A DNA stretch of 6,992 nucleotides, from the NCBI GenBank assembly GCA_009699615.1, contig WLNV01000078.1, positions 1-6,992 on the forward strand, given 5' to 3'. The position numbers and the translations under genes are program-made. How positions within the stretch are numbered: the stretch's first letter is position 1; every line of letters begins with the position of its first letter. A model generated the notes under the pieces. The model saw only the letters and a list, made by a program, of their open reading frames with translations, was not told where the DNA came from and made no database searches. This DNA is from Actinomycetota bacterium. GTDB taxonomy: Bacteria > Actinomycetota > Thermoleophilia > Solirubrobacterales > Solirubrobacteraceae. This document shows positions 1-5,995 of this stretch, piece after piece.

Positions 1-423
1 CTGCGGCTCCGCAACTTCCGGCTCCTCAACCACGGCGGGAGCGTGAACCAGCCCGGGAGCGATCTCCTCCTCGGGGCCGTAATAGTCGCGCTCGCGGACG
101 CGGGCTCCCTTGCCGACGCGGTCGCGCAGGTAGTAAAGCTTTGCTCGGCGGACGTCACCGCGTGCAGCTACTTCGATCTTCTCGATCTTCGGTGAGTGGA
201 CCGGGAAGGTTCGCTCAACGCCAACGCCAAACGATTGCTTGCGGACGATGAAAGTCTCGCGCGCGCCGCTGCCCTGACGGGCGATGACGACGCCCTCGAA
301 GACCTGTGTACGACGACGTTCGCCCTCGATCACCTGGAAGTGAACCTTGACCCGGTCGCCAGGGGCAAAGTTTGGTACGCGGCGCAGCTGTGCGCGTTCA
401 AGATTGTCGATGACTGTGCTCAT
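1..423 (-). CDS. rplS: 50S ribosomal protein L19 (3' end outside window)
   Basis: Structural protein of the large ribosomal subunit, known to lie near the subunit interface by the 30S bridge. The 141 visible codons match L19 closely: an N-terminal helix with QLRRVPNFAPGD (residues 12-23), the core strand VFEGVVIARQGSG (41-53), then FGVGVERTFPVHSP and RAKLYYLRDRVGKGARVRER (93-112). The usual L19 of about 115 residues ends near residue 112. Here the frame stays open for at least 29 more residues, rich in Glu, Pro, Ala and Val, up to the window edge, so there is a C-terminal extension of unknown full length. The ATG at 423-421 is chosen because it gives the standard N-terminus; a GAGAG Shine-Dalgarno-like stretch (432-436) lies 8 bases upstream. 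It follows trmD by 72 bases, the classical trmD-rplS order. Family assignment is secure; the role of the tail is unknown. Confidence 0.97.
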   Translation of the reverse strand, partial: MSTVIDNLERAQLRRVPNFAPGDRVKVHFQVIEGERRRTQVFEGVVIARQGSGARETFIVRKQSFGVGVERTFPVHSPKIEKIEVAARGDVRRAKLYYLRDRVGKGARVRERDYYGPEEEIAPGLVHAPAVVEEPEVAEPQ

Positions 424-433
424 AGTGGGGGCT

Positions 434-464
434 CTCGCATGGGTTCGGCCGTATTTCCTGCGAG
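434..464 (-). promoter_or_regulatory. Possible hairpin masking the rplS ribosome binding site
   Basis: In the 72-base trmD-rplS gap the hexamer CTCGCA at 434-439 (plus strand) is repeated as its reverse complement TGCGAG at 459-464, with 19 bases between. In the mRNA the downstream arm overlaps the GAGAG stretch (432-436) that serves as the likely ribosome binding site of rplS. A folded stem could therefore limit initiation. A six-base match in a gap this size can arise by chance, and no known L19 leader motif was recognised. Confidence 0.25.
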
Positions 465-495
465 CACATGGGCGTCGCGACCGGAACGAGTCAGC

Positions 496-1191
496 TCAGG
501 ATAGCGGAGCCTCGTCCGTTGCCGCCCCGCGCTCGCGACTTCGCGCCCGGCGCCACTGCCGAATCTCTTCATGGTGACCGGAGAGCAGCACCTCTGGAAC
601 CCCCCATTCGCGGAATTCCGCGGGCCGCGTGTAGTGCGGATATTCGGGGTCACCCTCAAGCGCCGCGCTGAACGACTCCTCAACCGCAGAGTCGGCGTCG
701 CCGAGCGCACCAGGCTGCTTGCGCAGAATCGCGTCGCAGACCACCATCGCGGCCAGCTCGCCCCCGGCAATCACGTAACGGCCGATAGAAACGGCATCGC
801 TGCAGAAGTGCTGCACAATCCGCTCGTCGAAACCCTCGTAGCGACCGCACAGAAGCGTTACTTCCGGCTCGGCAGCAAGCTCGTTGACAAGTGCCTCGTC
901 AAGGACGCGGCCGCCTGGAGTCAGCGCGATCACGCGGCGCTTGCTTGCTAGCTCGACTGGGTCGACGCCGTAGAAGCCACGCAGCGCGGCCTCCATCACA
1001 TCGACCCGCAGCACCATTCCGGCACCGCCGCCGAAAGGCGTGTCGTCAACCTGACCACCGCTGAGCGGGGTGTGCTCGCGCAGATCGAGTGCGCGCAGCT
1101 CATTTCCGTGGGCGATTGCGTTGGCGACGTGGCGCTGCTCGGCGAACCATTCAAACCACTGGGGGAAGAGCGTTACGACGTCGAGCTGCAT
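496..1191 (-). CDS. trmD: tRNA (guanine-37-N1)-methyltransferase TrmD
   Basis: SPOUT-class enzyme that transfers a methyl group from S-adenosylmethionine to N1 of G37 in tRNAs, preventing +1 frameshifting; acts as a dimer in the cytosol. The 231 residues show the family's order of motifs: LDVVTLFP at the N-terminus, VDDTPFGGGAGM (48-59), the trefoil-knot cofactor loops LCGRYEGFDERI (114-125) and SIGRYVIAGGELAAM (135-149), then YPHYTRPAEF and VPEVLLSGHHEEIRQW. Arg157 matches E. coli Arg154. The position of catalytic E. coli Asp169 is Glu172 here. The protein is about 25 residues shorter than E. coli TrmD (255), missing the last C-terminal helices; a plausible remnant is readable one frame over (see findings). 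ATG at 1191 begins 3 bases after the rimM stop, so translation is probably coupled. Identity is certain; intactness of the C-terminus is not. Confidence 0.96.
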   Translation of the reverse strand: MQLDVVTLFPQWFEWFAEQRHVANAIAHGNELRALDLREHTPLSGGQVDDTPFGGGAGMVLRVDVMEAALRGFYGVDPVELASKRRVIALTPGGRVLDEALVNELAAEPEVTLLCGRYEGFDERIVQHFCSDAVSIGRYVIAGGELAAMVVCDAILRKQPGALGDADSAVEESFSAALEGDPEYPHYTRPAEFREWGVPEVLLSGHHEEIRQWRRARSRERGAATDEAPLS

Positions 1192-1194
1192 CGC

Positions 1195-1716
1195 CTATGC
1201 GCCCCCGACGAACGCCAGATTAACCTCAATCTTGCGCTGCTCAACGTCGACCGAGCGGATCGCATCGCTAACCATCGGTACGAGCAGCTCGGTGCCATCG
1301 GGGCGCTTGACTTCCAGCACTTCGCAGGACGGAAGCACGAGCAGTCGCGCTACCTCACCGACATTCACCGTTCCGTCTATCACGCTGCACCCCTCGAGCT
1401 CCTCGGCCCACCACTCGCGCTCGCCGAGCCTCGGCGCGTCGGCAAGCGGGCAGAAGATCGCCTGCCCTCGAAGCTCTTCGGCGGCCTCCGGAGTAGTTAC
1501 GCCTGCAAGCCTGACAATTGGCTTCTCGTCGGTGCCAGCGCGCCTCTCGATCGCGAAATCGCGCTGTTCAACGCGGACGCCGGCCCCTTGCTCAAGCAGG
1601 ACCGCCCGAGGCCTCGTGACGTAGAAACTGCCGTCGAGACCATGGGGCCGTCCAATACGGCCCGCCTGCAGCCACTGCTGTGCCTCTCCGGGCACGTCAG
1701 TCAACGATGTCGACAA
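1195..1716 (-). CDS. rimM: 16S rRNA processing factor RimM
   Basis: Assembly factor that binds ribosomal protein S19 and helps mature the 30S head. With 173 residues it is close to the usual length (E. coli about 180). The N-terminal barrel starts at QWLQAGRIGRPHGLDGSFYV, the family signature. The C-terminal PRC-barrel starts at WWAEELEGCSVID and runs through VGEVARLL, LLVPMVSDAIRSVDVEQRKIEV to the end. The start is uncertain. The longest form uses TTG at 1716, overlapping khpA by 20 bases; in-frame TTG (1704) and GTG (1695) are alternatives, and the GTG would begin just after the khpA stop. A GGAGAGG stretch near 1683-1689 lies inside the gene without a standard in-frame start at proper spacing. 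The conserved region begins only at about residue 14, so all three starts keep the domain. It sits in the typical rpsP-khpA-rimM-trmD-rplS order. Confidence 0.95.
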   Translation of the reverse strand: MSTSLTDVPGEAQQWLQAGRIGRPHGLDGSFYVTRPRAVLLEQGAGVRVEQRDFAIERRAGTDEKPIVRLAGVTTPEAAEELRGQAIFCPLADAPRLGEREWWAEELEGCSVIDGTVNVGEVARLLVLPSCEVLEVKRPDGTELLVPMVSDAIRSVDVEQRKIEVNLAFVGGA

Positions 1717-1930
1717 CCACGCGACGCTCTTCGCGGACCGCGGCGGCCTTCAGCACGGTTCGCAGTGCGTTCGCGGTGCGCCCGCCACGTCCGATTACCT
1801 TTCCGTAATCGTCCTCGCCGACGGTCAATTCGAGTACAGCGGTCCCGTCGTCGTCATCGAACTGTTCGACAACGACTGCTGCCGGGTCGTCAACCAGTGA
1901 GCGGGCCAGAAACTCGAGTAGTTCGCGCAT
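1697..1930 (-). CDS. khpA: KH-domain RNA-binding protein KhpA (YlqC family)
   Basis: Small single-KH protein. In Gram-positive bacteria KhpA pairs with KhpB/Jag as a broad RNA-binding chaperone linked to cell elongation and division. The 77 residues match the family along their length: MRELLEFLARSLVDDP at the N-terminus, LELTVGEDDYGKVIGRGGRTANALRTVLKAAA across the KH core, and RRVVVDIVD at the end. The GxxG RNA-contact loop is Gly47-Arg48-Gly49-Gly50. A run of four Asp (25-28) lies in the loop before the central strand. ATG at 1930 begins 9 bases after the rpsP stop, without an obvious strong ribosome binding site, which suggests coupling to rpsP translation. The gene between rpsP and rimM is nearly always this family in Gram-positives, which supports the call. 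The partner KhpB is not in the window. Confidence 0.94.
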   Translation of the reverse strand: MRELLEFLARSLVDDPAAVVVEQFDDDDGTAVLELTVGEDDYGKVIGRGGRTANALRTVLKAAAVREERRVVVDIVD

Positions 1931-1939
1931 CGCGCCAGT

Positions 1940-2185
1940 CTAGACGGGGATGCCCTGCGTGTGCAGCAACTTGCGGACCTGTGAGGTCGGCTGCGCGCCC
2001 TTGTCAAGCCAGAGCTTGATCCGGTCCGCGTCGAGCGTGACCGTTGAAGGGTTGGTCTGGGCGTTGTATTGCCCGACGACCTCGATGAAGCGACCGTCAC
2101 GCGGGGAGCGCTGGTCGGCGACAACAACTCGCCAGATCGGATTTTTCTTGCCGCCCACTCGCGTGAGCCTTAGTCGTACGGCCAC
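1940..2185 (-). CDS. rpsP: 30S ribosomal protein S16
   Basis: Small-subunit protein that binds 16S rRNA early in 30S assembly. The 81 residues (E. coli 82) carry the whole S16 pattern: AVRLRLTRVGGKKNPIWRVVVADQRSPRDGRFIE at the N-terminus, then VGQYNAQTNP, and the helix DADRIKLWLDKGAQPTSQVRKLL near the end. The start is GTG at 2185, supported by a good ribosome binding site (GAGAGG, 2191-2196) five bases upstream and by the canonical MAVR N-terminus. It is the first gene of the conserved rpsP-khpA-rimM-trmD-rplS block, and the 57-base gap in front is the second widest in the window, so a promoter may sit there, although none is clear. Not truncated. Confidence 0.98.
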   Translation of the reverse strand: MAVRLRLTRVGGKKNPIWRVVVADQRSPRDGRFIEVVGQYNAQTNPSTVTLDADRIKLWLDKGAQPTSQVRKLLHTQGIPV

Positions 2186-2190
2186 AGGTT

Positions 2191-2196
2191 CCTCTC
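2191..2196 (-). promoter_or_regulatory. Ribosome binding site of rpsP
   Basis: On the minus strand this reads GAGAGG, followed by five bases (AACCT) and then GTG. It is the clearest Shine-Dalgarno sequence in the window and it fixes GTG 2185-2183 as the S16 start. Confidence 0.75.
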
Positions 2197-2242
2197 GAAG
2201 TTCACAGAACGTCAGCGCTAGAGGGTAGCGGTGCGGGCCGTC

Positions 2243-2707
2243 TCAAGCTCGCAGCTTGCGCCGTGCAGGCACTGACGGCTCGTCTACGAGCGCCACGGCA
2301 CCCCGTACGGCAACCACCTCAACCGACTCTCCAGGTGCGAAAGTCTGCGAATCGTTGTTGGCTCGGGCCGTCCAAACCTCGCCATCGATCTCGATGACTC
2401 CGGTCGACTCGTCGTTGACTACGTGCTCTTCGACGACGCCGATCTGACCGATCACGAACTCGTGCTCGGCTCCGCCGGCTGCGAAGTCGAGCCGATCGCG
2501 TCGCAGAAGCGGCCGCAGCACGAGCAGCGTCAGAATCCCGATCCCGATCGCGACGACCGACAACAGAACGATCTCGACCCCAAGCAGTGTCCCGGCGGCC
2601 ATCACCAACGCGGCGGCAGCGAGCGGGGCAAGGAAGAAGCTCTCTGTGAGGATCTCGCCAAGCGCCAGCGCGGCCGCGACAAGTAGCCAAATGACGGGCG
2701 TTGACAT
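2243..2707 (-). CDS. NfeD-like membrane protein with C-terminal OB-fold
   Basis: Small integral membrane protein of the NfeD family, whose members usually work with stomatin/flotillin (SPFH) proteins in membrane organisation; no direct biochemical function is established for the short form. Of 154 residues, about 5-20, 25-43 and 45-68 are hydrophobic and should form three membrane helices, ending in the basic stretch LRPLLRRDR. After a linker, residues 87-141 show the NfeD OB-fold pattern: GQIGVVEEHVV, GVIEIDGEVWTARA, FAPGESVEVVAVRGAVALV. The Arg/Lys-rich tail (ARRKLRA) should be cytosolic or lie against the membrane. There is no N-terminal protease (ClpP-like) domain, so this is the short type. 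ATG at 2707 lies 41 bases after the smc stop; GGAG is only 2 bases before it, so the binding site is not ideal. No SPFH gene is adjacent. The family call is firm; the role here is unknown. Confidence 0.88.
   Translation of the reverse strand: MSTPVIWLLVAAALALGEILTESFFLAPLAAAALVMAAGTLLGVEIVLLSVVAIGIGILTLLVLRPLLRRDRLDFAAGGAEHEFVIGQIGVVEEHVVNDESTGVIEIDGEVWTARANNDSQTFAPGESVEVVAVRGAVALVDEPSVPARRKLRA
2244..2258 (-). repeat. Short inverted repeat at the end of the NfeD-like gene
   Basis: Perfect six-base arms CAAGCT and AGCTTG with a three-base loop span the last codons and stop of the NfeD-like gene. On the transcribed strand no T-rich tract follows, so it is not a convincing intrinsic terminator; it might be a weak 3' stabilising hairpin or chance. 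Confidence 0.3.
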
Positions 2708-2744
2708 CGCTCCAAGCCTACCGCGACGCCTTACCTCGAGCTTC

Positions 2745-2756
2745 CCGCTTAAGCGG
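2745..2756 (-). repeat. 12-base perfect palindrome at the smc stop codon
   Basis: CCGCTTAAGCGG is identical on both strands and contains the smc TAA stop (2751-2749). In RNA it could fold only as a four-pair GC stem with a UUAA loop. No T-tract follows. Function unknown; chance is possible. Confidence 0.35.
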
Positions 2757-5700
2757 CGTTGACAGCCTCAGGCTCGTCGTCAACGGCTACCGGCAGCTTA
2801 CGGCTGATGACCTTCGAGACGCCGTCGCCGCCCATCGAAACACCGTAGAGGGAGTCGGCAGCCTCCATCGTCCTCTGCTGGTGCGTGACGACGATGAACT
2901 GCGCACGGTCGCGGTAGAGACGCAGCAGCTCGAGGAAGCGACCGATGTTCAGGTCGTCAAGAGCGGCTTCAACCTCGTCAAGGATGTAGAACGGGCAAGG
3001 CTTCGCGAGGAAGACCGAGAAGAGGAAGGCGATCGCCGTCATTGACTTCTCGCCACCGGAGAGGAGAGTCAGCCGCTTCATCGACTTGCCGGCCGGGGTT
3101 ATCTCGATCTCGACGCCAAGGTCATCCTCGGGTTCGCCGGTCTCGCGTTCGACCTCGGCGTTTGCCTCATCCTCGGCGGCTTCGAGCCGCGCGGCCTCTT
3201 CTTCGCCGTCTCCTCCGCCGAGGACAGCTTTCGGCGCTTGCTCCTCGCGGACGAGCCGGAGGCGACCACGACCACCTGGGAAGCAGTGTGCCGCGAGCTC
3301 CTCGAAATTCTTCGCAGCAGCCTCGAAGGTCTCTTCGAAGCTCTCGCGGATCTGTCGATCGGTATCGCGGATCAGGGTGCGCAGCTCGCGCATAGCCGTC
3401 TCAAGATCGGTGCGCTGATGCTCGAGCGTCTCGACATGCTCGAGCGCCTCTTCGTACTGAGCCTTGGCGAGCGGGTTTACCGGACCGATCTGCTCGCGAC
3501 GCCGTTCAAGGCGCACAATCCGCTGCTCAAGCGCTGTGACCTGCTCCTCATCGAGAGGCTCTGCAGATGGCTCCGCCTCAAGGCCGAGCAGCTCTGCAAG
3601 GCGAACCAACTCGGCCTCCGTTTCGGCGTGCTGGTCGCGCGATTGTTGCGCAGCAACCTCGGCCTTTGTGACGGTCTCGCCGGACTCGCGCAACGCTCCT
3701 TGAAGCTCGGCGCCGGATTGTGCAAAGGCGCGCAACTCGTCGGTTACCCCGGCGTTGCCGAGGCGGTCTGCCTCGAGCTCGGCTTCGAAGACCGCTACGC
3801 GCTCGCCGATCGCGCCCTGGGCAGAAGCGAGAGCGTGCTCGAAGGCGTTGAAGAGCGGAACCAGCTCGACCTCGTAGGCAATTGCTGCTTCCAGCGTTGC
3901 GACGGTCTTCTTACGCTCCTCGCGGGCCGCTTCGGCCTGCTCGGCGACGCGCCGCTCGGCCGCGAGTTCGCCTTCGAGCTGCGCTCGGGCAATAGCTCCT
4001 GCGCCCTCCTCCGGAGCCTTGCGCCGCTGCTCAATGATCCACTCCGACTGACGCGCAGTCTCGGCCGCCTGCGCGGCTTCGCGATCGCCCGCGCGGCAAC
4101 GCTCGTCGGCAGCCGTCAGTGCCTGTTCCGCCTCGGCGCACGATTGAGCGACCGCGGTCAGCGCCGCGGCAGTGACGCTCGCCGAATCTGCGGCGCCAGC
4201 GGCCTCTCTCGCGAGCAGCTCGCGCCGTTGGCGTTCGGCGAGGATCTGCTCGCCTCCACCCTGGGCGCTCTGGCGCAGTTCGCCTGTCGCACCATTCCAG
4301 ACTCGGCCTTCCCGTGTTACGACTACCCCACCAAACCCTGCGGGAGCTGCATCGAGCGAATCGACAAGCCAGACCCCTGCGAGAAGCCTGCGGCCGAGAT
4401 CGGCGTGAACGCCGCCGGTGACGCAGTCGGCCAACGCGCGGCCGCCCTGCAGTGGCGCAGCGGAAGCGGAGGCCGAAGCGGTGTTCGCGGCAGTCGCGAC
4501 GAGCGCAGAGCCGCCCTGGGCTCCGAGCCGACCAAGTAGTTGCTGACCGGTCGGCAGGTTGTCGACGATCGCTGCCCGCAGTCGTGTTCCAAGGACCGCA
4601 GCGACGGCTATTTCGCAGCCCGCCTCGACCTCAAGACTGGCAGCGAGCGACGGCTGCCCTTCCGGGGCATCGGCGTGCTCACGGAGGAAGTCGTCAAGAC
4701 GAGAGAGCTCGGCGGTTAGCCGCGCGAGCTCTCGCGTCGCCGACTCAGCAGCCTGCTGACTGCTTCGCAGCTCCGCACGTGCCTTCTGCACCGCCTCTTC
4801 AGCGAGCTTTCGTTCACTCGTCAGCTGCACCGACTTCTCGATCGCGTCGTTGCTCGCGGCCAGCGCGGCGTCACGTTCGCTGACCAGCGCTGACAACTCC
4901 AGATCCATCTCGGAGGCCCGTTCGCTCTCCAGCTTCGCCAACGCGGCCTCAAGCGCGGCAATCCGCTCGCCACCGCTTTGATCGGGCGAATCGGCCTCGA
5001 CCTGCGGACGGAGCCGCTCAAGCTGAATCTCACGCTGCTCAAGTCGATCGGCGAGAGAGAGGGCATTCTCGCGGGTCCGTTCAATCCGCATCTCAATCTT
5101 GCCTGCGGCGCTCCGTGCCATCTCCCCACGGCGCGCTATCACTTCACGCCGTTCGCTCCGCTCAGCGAGCTGCTTCTCGGCCTCTTCGCGCCTAAGGTCA
5201 ACCTGCCCGAGCTTCTCCTGCAACGCGTCGCGCGCTTCGCGGGCGACAGTTGCCGCCTTCTCCGATCCTTCCAGTGCTGCGCGGCGAACGCGCGCGGCGT
5301 CGCGGACGAGTTCCCATGAAGCCTCGGTCGTCTGTCGCTCAACGCGCGCCAGCAGCTCGGCCGCTTCGGCCTGACGCTTCAGCGGGCGCAATTGCGAGCG
5401 CGCCTCGCGCTCAATGTCGAGGCACCGATCGAGGTTCTCTTGCGCGCGATCGAGCTTGATCTGCGCGCGGCGGCGGCGCTTGCGGTGCTTGCCGAGCCCG
5501 GCGGCCTCCTCGATCAAGAGTCGCCTGTCGCGCGGCTTCGAAGTCACGATCGATTCGACACGGCCTTGCGAGACAACCGAGTGCATCTCCTTGCCAAGAC
5601 CGGTGTCGGAGAGCACCTCAAGTACATCGACAAGACGACAACGCGCGCCGTTGAGCCGGTATTCGCCTTCACCGTTGCGATCAAGCCGGCGCAAGATTGA

Positions 5701-5994
5701 GATCTCGCCCATCGGCATCTGGATCGCGCCGTCGGAGTTGTCGATGATCAGTTCCACCTCGGCCGAGGAGCGCGCCTTGACGCCGTGGCCGCCGCCGAAG
5801 ATCACGTCCTGCATCTTCTGTCCACGGACCGCGAGCGGTGACTGCTCTCCCATCGCCCAAAGCACAGCATCGGTGATGTTTGACTTGCCCGAGCCGTTCG
5901 GGCCGACGACAACCGAGACACCTGGCGCGAACTCGAGCACGGTCCGTTCCGGGAACGACTTGAAGCCCTTCAGGCTGATCGACTTCAGATGCAT
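2749..5994 (-). CDS. smc: Chromosome segregation ATPase SMC
   Basis: Long coiled-coil ABC-type ATPase that, with ScpA and ScpB (not in this window), extrudes DNA loops and compacts and segregates the chromosome. Of 1081 residues, the N-terminal head carries Walker A GPNGSGKSN (31-39), the arginine finger Arg57 (RGQKMQDVIFGGG) and Q-loop Gln143. A coiled-coil arm runs about 168-440, the hinge about 447-575 (with EIAVAAVLGTRLRAAIVDN), and the return arm about 580-835. The C-terminal head has IGPVNPLA (836-843), the signature LSGGEK (978-983), Walker B with Asp1006-Glu1007 in FYILDEVEAALDD, and His1038. All catalytic residues are present. It is about 100 residues shorter than B. subtilis SMC and has an acidic insert at about 917-957. 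ATG at 5994 is chosen because MHLKSISLKGFKSF is the standard N-terminus; it lies one base after the rnc stop. An in-frame upstream extension to 6069 would overlap rnc and looks spurious. Confidence 0.97.
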   Translation of the reverse strand: MHLKSISLKGFKSFPERTVLEFAPGVSVVVGPNGSGKSNITDAVLWAMGEQSPLAVRGQKMQDVIFGGGHGVKARSSAEVELIIDNSDGAIQMPMGEISILRRLDRNGEGEYRLNGARCRLVDVLEVLSDTGLGKEMHSVVSQGRVESIVTSKPRDRRLLIEEAAGLGKHRKRRRRAQIKLDRAQENLDRCLDIEREARSQLRPLKRQAEAAELLARVERQTTEASWELVRDAARVRRAALEGSEKAATVAREARDALQEKLGQVDLRREEAEKQLAERSERREVIARRGEMARSAAGKIEMRIERTRENALSLADRLEQREIQLERLRPQVEADSPDQSGGERIAALEAALAKLESERASEMDLELSALVSERDAALAASNDAIEKSVQLTSERKLAEEAVQKARAELRSSQQAAESATRELARLTAELSRLDDFLREHADAPEGQPSLAASLEVEAGCEIAVAAVLGTRLRAAIVDNLPTGQQLLGRLGAQGGSALVATAANTASASASAAPLQGGRALADCVTGGVHADLGRRLLAGVWLVDSLDAAPAGFGGVVVTREGRVWNGATGELRQSAQGGGEQILAERQRRELLAREAAGAADSASVTAAALTAVAQSCAEAEQALTAADERCRAGDREAAQAAETARQSEWIIEQRRKAPEEGAGAIARAQLEGELAAERRVAEQAEAAREERKKTVATLEAAIAYEVELVPLFNAFEHALASAQGAIGERVAVFEAELEADRLGNAGVTDELRAFAQSGAELQGALRESGETVTKAEVAAQQSRDQHAETEAELVRLAELLGLEAEPSAEPLDEEQVTALEQRIVRLERRREQIGPVNPLAKAQYEEALEHVETLEHQRTDLETAMRELRTLIRDTDRQIRESFEETFEAAAKNFEELAAHCFPGGRGRLRLVREEQAPKAVLGGGDGEEEAARLEAAEDEANAEVERETGEPEDDLGVEIEITPAGKSMKRLTLLSGGEKSMTAIAFLFSVFLAKPCPFYILDEVEAALDDLNIGRFLELLRLYRDRAQFIVVTHQQRTMEAADSLYGVSMGGDGVSKVISRKLPVAVDDEPEAVNAA

Positions 5995-5995
5995 G

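Noticed and set aside
474..481. The eight-base palindrome GTCGCGAC in the trmD-rplS gap as an operator
   Set aside because: Short self-complementary GC words are expected by chance in DNA of this composition, and no second copy was seen nearby.
1072..2019. A 315-codon plus-strand open frame over trmD, rimM, khpA and rpsP
   Set aside because: It is antisense to four conserved genes, and its C-terminal half is low-complexity Arg/Ser sequence typical of a high-GC shadow frame.
2222..2240. A promoter before rpsP with TACCCT as -10 box
   Set aside because: TACCCT fits TAnnnT, but the only -35-like hexamer nearby (TTGAGA) is about 13 bases away, too close, and no better pair was found.
2244..2258. 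An intrinsic terminator after the NfeD-like gene
   Set aside because: The stem is only six pairs, half A-T, and is followed by GACGGCCCGC rather than a T-tract.
3238..4539. A 433-codon open frame on the plus strand, antisense to smc
   Set aside because: It is a shadow of the GC-rich, Glu/Ala/Arg-rich coiled-coil codons of smc. Its translation is Leu/Arg-rich with no recognisable domain, while the opposite strand encodes an unmistakable SMC.
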